NCBI GenBank assembly: GCA_016707685.1
Contig: JADJHE010000014.1
Span: 30,152 to 94,151 of the forward strand
Length of the DNA: 64,000 bases
Direction: 5' to 3'
From: Bacteroidota bacterium
GTDB lineage: Bacteria > Bacteroidota > Bacteroidia > 2-12-FULL-35-15
Of the stretch, positions 30,761-39,333 are shown piece after piece (within the stretch, counting starts at the first letter, position 1; each line of letters opens with the position of its first letter). The notes beneath the pieces are model-generated. The model had not been told where the DNA came from. It saw nothing but the letters and a program-made list of their open reading frames with translations, and ran no database searches. The translations under genes and the position numbers were made by a program.

Positions 30761-31366
30761 ATGAAAAAAGCGGTGTTTGTATTAACCCTAACAATTGCAA
30801 CTGCAATTACAGCCTTTGTTCCTGCAACAAATCCTGAATTAGAGATTGGTAAAGCTATTCCGAGTGCAGATGTAAAAATGATGGATGTGAGCGGTAAGGA
30901 GTTTTCACTTGCTGATTCAAAGGTGAAAATGGCTTGTTGGTTATTTTTCTTGCATACATGTCCTTATGTAAAATTGAGTGAAGCACGTATTAAAGATGTT
31001 GCTTCGCTAGCTAAGAAAAATAAAATTGGAGTTGTTTTAATTAATTCAAATGAAGCGCAACGTGAAGATGAAGATTCATTTGAAGAAATGAAAAAATATG
31101 CAAAAGCGCAAGCGTATGATTTTCGTTATGTAGTAGATAAAAACTCTGTGGTTGCTGATGCATTTGGTGCAACACGCACACCCCATGTTTTTTTGTTTGA
31201 TAAAAAAGGTTTAGCATATCGTGGTGCTATTGATGATAATATCAAAGATGTGAACGATGCAAAAGAGCATTACTTGAAAAATGCAATTACAGCAGTCGGT
31301 ACTGGTAGCACTGTAAAAACAAATTCAACCAAATCGGTAGGTTGTTCAATTAAAAGAGTTGAATAA
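30761..31366 (+). CDS. Exported thioredoxin-fold / peroxiredoxin-like protein
   Basis: 201 residues. Signal peptide (1-18), then a thioredoxin-like AhpC/TSA-type fold: IGKAIPSADVKMMDVSGKEF, the strand ACWLFFLHTCPYVKLSEARI with a single candidate active Cys, VVLINSNEAQREDEDSFEEM, DKNSVVADAFGATRTPHVFLFD (cis-Pro TP) and YRGAIDDN. Related Bacteroidota proteins carry HCPYVK here; with no second CxxC cysteine it is more likely a peroxiredoxin-like or inactive oxidoreductase than a disulfide reductase. The C-terminus has a lone Cys (SVGCSIKRVE). Confidence 0.8.
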   Translation: MKKAVFVLTLTIATAITAFVPATNPELEIGKAIPSADVKMMDVSGKEFSLADSKVKMACWLFFLHTCPYVKLSEARIKDVASLAKKNKIGVVLINSNEAQREDEDSFEEMKKYAKAQAYDFRYVVDKNSVVADAFGATRTPHVFLFDKKGLAYRGAIDDNIKDVNDAKEHYLKNAITAVGTGSTVKTNSTKSVGCSIKRVE

Positions 31367-31387
31367 CATGAAAGTTATAGTATAAAA

Positions 31388-31422
31388 AAATCCCCATTAC
31401 AGTTTTGTAATGGGGATTTTTT
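31388..31422. terminator. Bidirectional rho-independent terminator
   Basis: AAATCCCCATTAC / GTAATGGGGATTT stem with 6-nt loop and A/T runs on both sides. It lies between the thioredoxin-fold gene (+) and the converging DUF3276 gene (-). Confidence 0.92.
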
Positions 31423-31434
31423 ATACTTTATTTT

Positions 31435-31785
31435 TTATTTATCTAAATCTTCAAAATTTACATCCGAAAACGAATTGCTTTCTGGGATATGCTCAGCACG
31501 AGGTTCAATTGCTGGAGAATTTGCTTTTATGTGTTCGATTGATTCATTCAAGCCTTCTAAGAATTTTTCAAAATCTTCTTTGTACAAGAATAATTTGTGT
31601 TTTTCATAGAAGAACTTTCCATCATCTCCAAAACGCTTTTTGCTTTCTGTGATGGTCAAGTAGTAATCATTTCCTTTTGTACTTTTTACATCAAAGAAAT
31701 AAGTTCTTTTTCCAGCTCTAACAGATTTTGAGAAAATATCGTCTCTGTCATTTCCATTTTTGTCAAATCCTTCTTCCATCGTCAT
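31435..31785 (-). CDS. DUF3276 / PUR-alpha-like nucleic acid-binding protein
   Basis: 116 residues. The segment FSKSVRAGKRTYFFDVKSTKGNDYYLTITESKKR, then FYEKHKLFLYKEDFEKFLEGL, matches the bacterial PUR repeat (DUF3276), a whirly-like fold of beta-beta-beta-beta-alpha that binds single-stranded DNA or RNA as a dimer. This small protein is nearly universal in Bacteroidota. The acidic tail (about 90-116) is variable. Monocistronic between a convergent terminator and the ABC exporter gene. Confidence 0.88.
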   Translation of the reverse strand: MTMEEGFDKNGNDRDDIFSKSVRAGKRTYFFDVKSTKGNDYYLTITESKKRFGDDGKFFYEKHKLFLYKEDFEKFLEGLNESIEHIKANSPAIEPRAEHIPESNSFSDVNFEDLDK

Positions 31786-31907
31786 AATTGAATAATTTAT
31801 CGTTGTTTTAGTTATACTGTAAGCAAATGTTTACAAAAAAAATTGCTAAAACAAGGCTTGTTAATAACTTTTGAAAGCTTGTTGGTAACCTTAAATCAAG
31901 CTAAATA

Positions 31908-33657
31908 CTAGTTTTTCTCTTCCTCTAATAGCTGCATTTTGTACAAATTGAAATAATTGCCTTGTTTTTCTAGCAATTCTTGGTGTTTTCCTTGTTCTAT
32001 TACACAACCATTTTCAATCACGATAATCGAATCAGCATTTTTTACGGAAGATACTCGATGACTAATAATGATAGTCGTTTTATCCTTCATGATGCTTTTT
32101 AAATTATTGAGTATTTCCTCTTCCGTCTCAGTGTCAACTGCCGATAAACAATCATCGAAAATAAGCAATTGTGGTTCTTTAATAATTGCTCTGGCAATAG
32201 AAATTCGTTGTTTTTGTCCTCCCGAAAGCGTAATTCCTCTTTCTCCAACAATGGTTTCAAATTTTTCAGGGAATCCTTCAATATTTGATAGGATGGCAGC
32301 ATCTTTTGCTGCTTTTTCTATTTTCGATTGATTTTTGTTTCCAATACCAAACGAAATATTATTTGCGATGCTATCAGAAAATAAAAACACTTCCTGTGGA
32401 ACGTAGCCAATGCCGCTTCTTAGTTGCTCAATATTATGTGATTGAATAGCCTTGTTGTCAATTAGAATAGTGCCATCAGAACAATCATAAAGTCGGGTAA
32501 TTAAGTTTGCAATAGTTGATTTTCCAGAACCTGTTTTGCCAATAATTGCTAACGATTTTCCTTGCTCAATGTAAAAGAAATTTTTTTAATGCTTGAATTC
32601 CTGAATCGGAGTAGGTGAATGATACATTTTTGAATTCAATGTTTCCCTTTATTGGTTCCATTGAATTATTGGTGTTTTTAATTAACGATTCTGTATGTAA
32701 AAATTCATTGATGCGCGTTTGTGATGCTGCCGCTCTTTGAATTAAAGAGGTAACCCAGCCCAGCGATGCAATTGGCCATGTTAAACGATTCACATAAACG
32801 ATGAACTCTGCAATGTTTCCATAGGTTAATCCTTTGCCTTCAATAACAAGCATTCCGCCAATATAGATGGTGAAAATGGTACTTAAGCCAATTAATAAAA
32901 TCATAAATGGCTGAAAAAGCGATTCTGTTTTTATTAGTGCCATTGTTTTGTCTTGATAGGCAATACTTTGTTTCTCAAAATCCTTAACAGAGTTCGCTTC
33001 TCTGCCATAAGCTTTTAAAACACGAATACCCGAAAAAGCTTCTTGCGCATGTGTAGTTATATTGGAAAGTTGTTCCTGAACCTTGGTGCTTTTCTTGTTA
33101 ATTGTATTGCTAACATAATAGATTGAAATGGCTAACACCGGTAATGGGATAAGAACAAAAATGGTCAACTTTAAATCAATATTAATCATTACAAAAATGG
33201 TCAATGAAAAAGGTGATTCTGTATTGATTACATACATGATTGCCGGACCAATACATTCGAACTTTACTAACATCTTCGCTGATGCGATTCAAAATATCGC
33301 CAGTATTGTTTCGCTAAAGCTTACATCTAGTTTTTGGTAATGCTCATAAATTTCATTTTTAAGGTCGTATTCAATCAAGCGCGACATAACAATGATTGTT
33401 TGTCGCATTAAGAATAAAAAGAAACCACTCACAATGGCAAGTCCAATTATGAGCATTCCAAAATAAAGGAGTTTTGCATAAGGCTCACTTACATTCGCTT
33501 TAACAGTGGGAATGTCTTTTAAAAAATCGATTGCATCTCTTACATACGTAACTGAGTAGACACCGAAAATGTTGGATAGAATAACAAAAAGAACGCCTAA
33601 TCCCAAGCGCCATCTGTATTTGAAAAAATATTTATTTATATGTTTTAATGCTTTCAC
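31908..33657 (-). CDS. ABC exporter, fused permease/ATPase (MsbA-like), frameshifted
   Basis: About 583 codons in pieces: 33657-33289, about 33320-33250, 33273-32566, and about 32585-31908. Half-transporter with six membrane segments (LGLGVLFVILSNIFGVYSVT, IIGLAIVSGFFLFLM) and coupling-helix NTGDILNRISEDVSKVR, followed by an ABC domain with Walker A IGKTGSGKST, Q-loop VPQEVFLFSDS, signature TLSGGQKQRISIARA, Walker B LLIFDDCLSAVD and H-loop IISHR. Walker B ends in DD rather than DE, so the usual catalytic Glu is replaced by Asp. Substrate likely lipid or drug. One missing A near 33310, two missing bases near 33250 and a short A run at 32580-32586 explain the breaks. Confidence 0.88.
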
Positions 33658-33755
33658 GTCCCTTTAATTGTTGATAAACGATGCAAATTGCTTGTTTATC
33701 CTGTAATTCAGCCTTTTTACTAGTTCTGTTAATCTACTTATAATCTTCAATACAT

Positions 33756-33786
33756 TTTGGCTACTCGGAAAATAACTATAATTTTG
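33756..33786 (+). promoter_or_regulatory. Promoter of the leucine dehydrogenase gene
   Basis: TTTG (33756-33759) and TAATTTTG (33779-33786) with a 19-bp spacer match the Bacteroidota consensus exactly. The leader to the ATG is about 75 nt. Confidence 0.75.
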
Positions 33787-33866
33787 CGCCACCAAATAGT
33801 TAATGGACAAAAGTACGGATTAAAATTTCGCAAATTCACTATTCACGAATCTATAAACAAATAAGT

Positions 33867-34976
33867 ATGATACAAGTTCAGGATATTAAAAATTCTTCAT
33901 TGATGGAGAATCCTGTGATTGCTCAAATGGCATTAAACAATCACGAACAAGTAGTTTTTTGTAATGATAACGATACTGGATTAAAAGCAATTGTTGCTAT
34001 TCACAATACCGTTTTAGGACCAAGTTTGGGTGGAACACGTATGTGGGCTTACAACAATGAAATGGAAGCATTGACGGATGTATTGCGTTTGTCACGTGGT
34101 ATGACCTATAAATCATCCGTAGCTGGTTTAAATTTGGGTGGTGGAAAAGCGGTGATTATTGGCGATTCAAAAACGCAAAAAAATGAAGCCTTGATGCGTA
34201 GATTTGGAAAATTTGTAAATAGTTTATCAGGAAAATACATTACAGCAGAAGATGTTGGAGTGAGCACAAAAGACATGGAGTACATTAAAATGGAAACAGA
34301 TTTTGTAAGCGGTTTGCCAGTAAACATGGGCGGTAGTGGTGATCCTTCACCCGTAACGGCCTATGGTGTTTATTTATCCATGAAAGCATCTGCAAAAGAA
34401 AAGTGGGGAAATGATAGTTTGGCTGGTAAAAAGGTTGTTGTTCAGGGTATTGGACACGTGGGCGAGAGTTTAGTGAAGCACTTAGTAAAAGAAGGTGCAA
34501 AGGTTTCCATTTTTGATATCAATGAAGAGCGAGTAAAAGCGGTTGCAAAAGAAACAGGCGCTGAAGTAATTACTGACGGAACAAAAATATACGATTTAGA
34601 CATGGATATTTATGCTCCATGTGCATTAGGCGCAACTGTTAATTCAGATACACTAAGTCGTTTGAAATGTTCAATTATTTGTGGTGCAGCAAACAATCAA
34701 TTGGTAGATGAAAATGTTTATGGTAAATTGGTTATTGAAAAAGGAATATTGTATGCTCCCGATTTTGTTGTAAATGCAGGTGGTATTATCAATGTGTATT
34801 ATGAATTAGAAGGCTATAATAGAGAAAGAGCATTGGCGCATGCCGAAAAAATTTATGATACAACTTTAAATATTTTCAAAATTTCAAAAGAGCAAAATAT
34901 ACCTACTTACATGGCTGCAAACCGCATCGCTGAAAAGCGAATCGCTGATATTGCAAAAATAAAAGTTAGCTTTTAG
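33867..34976 (+). CDS. Leucine / Glu-Leu-Phe-Val dehydrogenase
   Basis: 369 residues, the length of leucine dehydrogenases. NAD-dependent reversible oxidative deamination of branched-chain amino acids. Conserved features: GPSLGGTRMW, the Lys-bearing GLNLGGGKAVI and LSRGMTYKSSVAGLN, TAEDVGV, the PVTAYGVYLSM motif and NAD-binding KVVVQGIGHVGESLV (GxGxxG). NAGGIINVYYE near the C-terminus is typical. Preceded by a canonical promoter and followed 61 bp later by nusB. A catabolic role in leucine/valine/isoleucine use is the family expectation. Confidence 0.93.
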   Translation: MIQVQDIKNSSLMENPVIAQMALNNHEQVVFCNDNDTGLKAIVAIHNTVLGPSLGGTRMWAYNNEMEALTDVLRLSRGMTYKSSVAGLNLGGGKAVIIGDSKTQKNEALMRRFGKFVNSLSGKYITAEDVGVSTKDMEYIKMETDFVSGLPVNMGGSGDPSPVTAYGVYLSMKASAKEKWGNDSLAGKKVVVQGIGHVGESLVKHLVKEGAKVSIFDINEERVKAVAKETGAEVITDGTKIYDLDMDIYAPCALGATVNSDTLSRLKCSIICGAANNQLVDENVYGKLVIEKGILYAPDFVVNAGGIINVYYELEGYNRERALAHAEKIYDTTLNIFKISKEQNIPTYMAANRIAEKRIADIAKIKVSF

Positions 34977-35037
34977 TACGAATGATAGTGAGGTCGACTA
35001 ATGCTATAGTTAGTTGAATAAAATAAATTTATAACAA

Positions 35038-35985
35038 ATGTTAAACAGAAGGTATTTAAGAATTAAGGTGATGCAAGCCTTGTATGGTTTTTTTCAATCG
35101 GAGAATAAGGATTTGGCAAAAACTGAACGAGAAATGTTTAACGGTATTGATAAAATTTATGATCTATACATTTATCAATTAGCATTTTTATTAGAATTAA
35201 AGCATGTAGCTTCAGTTATTTCTGAAGATGCAAAATCAAAACATTTGCCGACAGCCGATGAATTGAATCCAAATTTGAAGTTCATTGAAAATAAGTTTTT
35301 AATTCAGCTGGAAGAAAATATTCATTTGAAACGTGAGATGAATAATCGTAAGATTAGTTGGAATAATGATTTTGAGTTGGTTAAAAAAGTGTTGAATAAC
35401 ATCAAAGTTTCTGAAGAATACGGAAAGTACATGAATGTTTCTGACGATTCCTACAAAACGCACCGTAATTTTATTCTTGAAATTTTCAGAGAATTTATGG
35501 CCGATTTTGAAGTGTTGAATCATTTGTATGAAGAGAAGAATTTACATTGGGGAGATGATATTTATGTTGTAAATCCAACAGTTGTTAAAACTATTGAATC
35601 GTTTAAAGAAGATACAACACCTGACCTTCATTTAAGCGTACTTTATAAAGACAGAGAAGAAGATTCTGAATTTGTTAGAGATTTATTGCGCCAAACGGCT
35701 ATTCGTAACGATGAAACAGAAAAGTTGATTAGTGATAAAACAAAAAATTGGGAAGTAGAACGTATTGCAATGATGGATGTGTTGTTAATGAAAATGGCAA
35801 TTACTGAAATGCTTCATTTTTCAAGTATTCCAATTAAAGTATCGTTGAATGAATACATCGAAATTTCTAAAATGTACAGTACTCCCAAAAGCAAAATCTT
35901 TATCAACGGGATCTTAGATAAGTTGGTGGCTGATTTTAAATCGGGTAATATGTTGAATAAAATGGGACGCGGCTTAATGGAATAA
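35038..35985 (+). CDS. nusB: Transcription antitermination protein NusB, Bacteroidota long form
   Basis: 315 residues, about twice the E. coli length. The first part is MLNRRYLRIKVMQALYGFF, a degenerate NusB repeat, and the C-terminal half carries the usual NusB helices (TKNWEVERIAMMDVLLMKMAITEML, PIKVSLNEYIEISKMYSTPKSKIFINGILDKL). NusB with NusE binds boxA RNA in rRNA antitermination. The extended form is common in Bacteroidota. It leads a group with the DUF1573 lipoprotein and yajC, with no terminator seen before 36839. Confidence 0.92.
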   Translation: MLNRRYLRIKVMQALYGFFQSENKDLAKTEREMFNGIDKIYDLYIYQLAFLLELKHVASVISEDAKSKHLPTADELNPNLKFIENKFLIQLEENIHLKREMNNRKISWNNDFELVKKVLNNIKVSEEYGKYMNVSDDSYKTHRNFILEIFREFMADFEVLNHLYEEKNLHWGDDIYVVNPTVVKTIESFKEDTTPDLHLSVLYKDREEDSEFVRDLLRQTAIRNDETEKLISDKTKNWEVERIAMMDVLLMKMAITEMLHFSSIPIKVSLNEYIEISKMYSTPKSKIFINGILDKLVADFKSGNMLNKMGRGLME

Positions 35986-36034
35986 TTAACCAGAACATTT
36001 AATTATAATAAGATAAATTCAAAAATCAACAAAC

Positions 36035-36505
36035 ATGAAAAATCAACTATTATTTTTTGGATTAGCATTATTGGTAGTTTCGTGTGAACCGCCAAAAATA
36101 AATCAAACAGAGCCGCAAATTTCTACTGATGTGATTAATGTTCCCGCTACAGCATCTGATAAAAGTGTACCTGCTGGAATGGGTCCACAAATGACATTTG
36201 CTGAAGAAAAGCATGATTTTGGGAAAATAATGCAAGGAGAAAAAGTATCCTACTCGTTTACATTTAAAAATACAGGAAATTCAGATTTAATAGTTTCAAA
36301 TGCATCTGCTAGCTGTGGTTGTACTATTCCGAATTATCCAAAAATTCCTGTTAAACCAGGTGAAGAATCAAAAATAGATGTTGTATTTAACAGTGATGGC
36401 AAATCTGGATTGGTTGAAAAAACGGTTACACTTACAACCAATTGTACACCCAGCACAAAATTACTTACCATAAGTACAACAATTATAGTACCCGAAGAAG
36501 AATAA
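36035..36505 (+). CDS. DUF1573 lipoprotein
   Basis: 156 residues with lipobox LLVVSCEP (Cys about 17). The DUF1573 domain (about 55-145) shows EKHDFGKIMQGEKVSYSFTFKNTGNSDL, then SASCGCTIPNYPKIPVKPGE, an Ig-like strand arrangement resembling ASPM/SPD-2/hydin domains. Anchored in the periplasm or outer membrane. Function unknown in the family. The placing nusB - DUF1573 - yajC recurs in Bacteroidota, but the meaning is not established. Confidence 0.88.
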   Translation: MKNQLLFFGLALLVVSCEPPKINQTEPQISTDVINVPATASDKSVPAGMGPQMTFAEEKHDFGKIMQGEKVSYSFTFKNTGNSDLIVSNASASCGCTIPNYPKIPVKPGEESKIDVVFNSDGKSGLVEKTVTLTTNCTPSTKLLTISTTIIVPEEE

Positions 36506-36538
36506 TAACAATAATAAATAATTTAAAACTCAAACATT

Positions 36539-36820
36539 ATGGCTCAATTAGGACAGTTTATTCCATTAATTTTAATCATTGTCGTATTTTATTTTTTCAT
36601 GATTCGCCCTCAGTTAAAAAAATCGAAAGAACAAAAAAAGTTTCGTGAAAACATTAAAGTAGGCGATAAAATTGTTACAATTGGTGGTATTCATGGTAAA
36701 ATTTCTGAAGTGCAGGACACAACATTTATGATTACTGTTGAAGGAGGAGTTAAGTTGAAAATTGAAAAAAATGCAATTTCAATGGATTCATCAACAATGA
36801 TAGGTGCTGAACAAAAATAA
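36539..36820 (+). CDS. yajC: Preprotein translocase accessory subunit YajC
   Basis: 93 residues. One N-terminal membrane helix ([28 protein letters not shown]) and the short cytosolic domain with [20 protein letters not shown] and KIEKNAIS. It binds SecDF and is non-essential for translocation in E. coli. The last gene of the nusB group; the terminator at 36839-36874 follows directly. Confidence 0.94.
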   Translation: MAQLGQFIPLILIIVVFYFFMIRPQLKKSKEQKKFRENIKVGDKIVTIGGIHGKISEVQDTTFMITVEGGVKLKIEKNAISMDSSTMIGAEQK

Positions 36821-36838
36821 GTTCTTGAAATTTAATAG

Positions 36839-36875
36839 ATAGCGTTGAGTAGAGAGTACTCAACGCTATTTTTTT
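36839..36875 (+). terminator. Rho-independent terminator after yajC
   Basis: A 13-bp stem ATAGCGTTGAGTA / TACTCAACGCTAT, loop GAGAG, then a run of T. Confidence 0.95.
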
Positions 36876-36934
36876 GTATTTTAGTTGGAACATAAGCGAT
36901 TCAATACGCTGAAAAATGGAATAGATAACTACTA

Positions 36935-37927
36935 ATGAAAAAAGCGTTGCTAAGTATTTTTAAAAGTGCAGATTCAAACGTGCCTGTGAAGCTGAATAAA
37001 AAGCTCATCACATTTTTCATGTGCATTTTATTGGCAATGTTTTTTTGGTTATTGATGAATTTGTCGAAAGATTACAACATTACCATTAGTTTTCCTGCTA
37101 AGTATACAAATTTGCTTTAGGACAAAGTTTTAGCCAATACCTTGCCAGAGCATATTGATATGGAAATTACAGCTAGAGGTTTTAATCTTCTTTTTTACAA
37201 ATTAAAAAACAAAGTAGAGGAAGTGACTATTGATCTGAAAGATGCCAAACCTTTGATTTTAAAAAATCATTATTATTTACTTACGAATAGCAGATTGGAT
37301 AAAATAAAGGCACAGATTAGCAGTACTATTAGAATTGTAAGGATACTTCCCGACACCATTTTTTTAAATTACAATAAAAAAATATCGAAACGAGTTCCTG
37401 TAAAAGCAAATTATTCTTTGGCTTTTGATACCCAGTTTCAATTAGTTGATTCTGTTGCAGTGCTTCCATCAATGGTAGAAATTTCTGGTGCTGCGGATTT
37501 AATTGATAAAATTTCGGAACTTGAAACAGAAGCATTAGAGCTAAAAAATATTAATAAGTCGCAAACAATTTATGCTGCAATTTTAAAGAATAAGTCGCTG
37601 GAATTGGTAGAAATAAAACCAGCCAAAATTCAACTTAAAATTAATGTTCAAAAATATACCGAAGCGAGTATCGATTTGCCAATAGAAGTAGAGAACTTGC
37701 CTGCTGGCTATGCCCTAAAAACATTTCCAGATAAAGTGCAAGTAAAATACAATGTTGCCTTTAAGGATTACGATAAAATTAATGCATCCTTATTTAAAGC
37801 AGTAGTAGATTATTCTAAAATAGAAGCAGCTAGCAATCATGCAAAAGTAGTATTGGTTAAATATCCTACTTTAGTAAGAGCAATGAAAATTAATCCCGAA
37901 AAGGTTGAGTACATTATAAAAAAATGA
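36935..37927 (+). CDS. YbbR-like domain membrane protein, interrupted by an in-frame TAG
   Basis: 330 codons including a TAG at 37118-37120. The part before encodes a membrane anchor (LITFFMCILLAMFFWLLMNLSKDY); the part after continues in the same frame (DKVLANTLPEHIDMEITARGF) through repeated YbbR-type beta domains (VSKRVPVKAN, VEISGAADLIDKISELETE, LPIEVENLPAGYALKTFPDKVQVKYNV). YbbR proteins in Firmicutes interact with CdaA, but this is not shown in Bacteroidota. The stop is a substitution, not a frameshift, so it could be a base-call error or true nonsense mutation. It overlaps the coaE start by 4 bp (ATGA). Confidence 0.82.
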
Positions 37928-38505
37928 TAAAAGTAGGCATCACTGGAGGAATAGGTAGTGGCAAAACTACTGTTTGCAAGTTGTTTGAATTGCTAGGGAT
38001 TGCTGTTTATTATTCGGATGATGAGGCAAAAAAAATACTTGATGGTGATTCCACCGTTAAATCGGAACTGTTGAAGTTATTGGGCCCAACTATTCTGAAT
38101 GAATTTGAAGAAATTGATCGAAAAAAAACAGCAAGTATTGTTTTTTCAGATACAACGAAGTTAGCTTCACTAAATGCAATAGTACATCCTGCAGTTGCAA
38201 GGCATTTTGATGAATGGTGTAAAAATCAATCTTCTCCATACATTTTAAAAGAAGCGGCCATCCTTTTTGAAAGTGGAGCTAACAAACAAGTAGATAAAAC
38301 CATTTTAGTTACAGCGCCTCTTCAATTAAAGTTGTCGAGAGTAATGGCTCGTGATAAAACAACAGAAACCGAAGTTTTAAAACGAATGGCAAATCAATTG
38401 CCCGATGAAGAAAAGATTAAATTGTCGGATTTTTTCATACAGAATAACGAAGAGGATTTGCTTATACCGCAAGTGCTTCTTGTTCATCATCAACTTGTAA
38501 AATAA
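37924..38505 (+). CDS. coaE: Dephospho-CoA kinase
   Basis: 193 residues. Catalyses the last step of CoA synthesis. Visible: P-loop GITGGIGSGKTTVC (about 5-18), YYSDDEAKKIL (usual D-x-D/A motif), HPAVARHF, the LLFE-equivalent ILFESGANKQVDKTILVTAP and RMANQLPDEEK. The start is fixed by the ATGA overlap with ybbR, suggesting translational coupling. Confidence 0.95.
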   Translation: MIKVGITGGIGSGKTTVCKLFELLGIAVYYSDDEAKKILDGDSTVKSELLKLLGPTILNEFEEIDRKKTASIVFSDTTKLASLNAIVHPAVARHFDEWCKNQSSPYILKEAAILFESGANKQVDKTILVTAPLQLKLSRVMARDKTTETEVLKRMANQLPDEEKIKLSDFFIQNNEEDLLIPQVLLVHHQLVK

Positions 38506-38558
38506 TTTTAGGTGATTTCAAAAACTTTAGTATTTTAGTTGAAAATTAATTAAAAGCG

Positions 38559-38957
38559 ATGGAAAATCAAGAAAACATGAATACGGGTAGTGCTACAACA
38601 AACACTACACAACAAGCTACATCAATGGCTAATCCTTTTGGACAACAACAATTACCCAATGCAACTGCTATATTAGTTTTAGGAATTATTTCCATAGTAG
38701 GCTGTTTTTGTTACGGATTACCAGGTTTGGTTTGTGGAATTATTGCATTAGTTCTTTCTGGTAAGGCAAATGCACTATACAAAGAGAATCCAAGTTTATA
38801 TACCGAAGCATCATTCAAAAACATGAAAGCAGGAAAGGTTTGTGCAATTATTGGGTTGTCGCTTTCTGCACTAACTGTAATTATTGTAATTATTGAATTA
38901 GTAATTTTCGGAGCTATGCTAAATGCAATGCCTTGGGAAATGATGGGACGTCATTAA
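38559..38957 (+). CDS. CCC-motif-type small membrane protein
   Basis: 132 residues. After a polar Asn/Thr/Gln-rich N-terminus (1-33) come LPNATAILVLGIISIVGCFCYGLPGLVCGIIALVLSGKA, then a juxtamembrane YKENPSLYTEAS segment and KVCAIIGLSLSALTVIIVIIELVI. The layout is that of the Bacteroidota CCC-motif membrane proteins (two DUF4190-like hairpin helices), although the motif here is CFC. Function unknown. It ends just before a terminator. Confidence 0.75.
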   Translation: MENQENMNTGSATTNTTQQATSMANPFGQQQLPNATAILVLGIISIVGCFCYGLPGLVCGIIALVLSGKANALYKENPSLYTEASFKNMKAGKVCAIIGLSLSALTVIIVIIELVIFGAMLNAMPWEMMGRH

Positions 38958-38983
38958 TACTTTAAAAAATAAAACGTAATTTT

Positions 38984-39008
38984 AAAGAGGACACTTGTCC
39001 TCTTTTTT
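38984..39008 (+). terminator. Rho-independent terminator after the CCC-motif gene
   Basis: AAAGAGGAC / GTCCTCTTT stem with a 4-nt ACTT loop and run of T. It ends 8 bp before the next start codon at 39016, so readthrough or a promoter inside the previous gene must serve that gene. Confidence 0.85.
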
Positions 39009-39015
39009 ATTTGGT

Positions 39016-39321
39016 ATGCAAGAACTCATTCATTGGTTAGAATCTCATTTATTGTCGTGCCCCTATAAATCGTGGCTTGGATTAAATTGTCCCGGTTGCG
39101 GAATGCAGCGTTCATTAATAGCGTTACTGAAAGGAAATTTTGTAGATAGTATAGTCTACTATCCTGCTTTGTTGCCAATAATGATTACATTTATACTTAC
39201 AGGCATTCATCTTATATTTAAGTTGAAAAATGGAGCCAATTACATCAAATATTCTTTTATAATTTCTATATCCATTGTTACAATCAATTTTATTGTACGA
39301 TTGATTTTAGGTATTGATTAA
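39016..39321 (+). CDS. DUF2752 membrane protein
   Basis: 101 residues from MQELIHWLESH; a TTG at 38995 lies inside the terminator stem and is rejected. The motif CPYKSWLGLNCPGCGMQRSL (about 13-32) is the DUF2752 signature (Cys-Pro-x-Cys-Gly), followed by two hydrophobic helices (about 48-68 and 78-98). An inner-membrane protein of unknown role; the paired cysteines could bind metal or form a disulfide. 12 bp before nnr. Confidence 0.88.
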   Translation: MQELIHWLESHLLSCPYKSWLGLNCPGCGMQRSLIALLKGNFVDSIVYYPALLPIMITFILTGIHLIFKLKNGANYIKYSFIISISIVTINFIVRLILGID

Positions 39322-39333
39322 GCATAATAAAAA

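Noticed and set aside
37118..37120. TAG as a sense codon (recoding)
   Set aside because: TAG ends other normal genes here (for example the symporter at 28979-28981), so a changed code is not supported.
38995..38997. TTG start for the DUF2752 gene
   Set aside because: It lies in the terminator stem; ATG at 39016 gives the DUF2752 fold without the extra residues.
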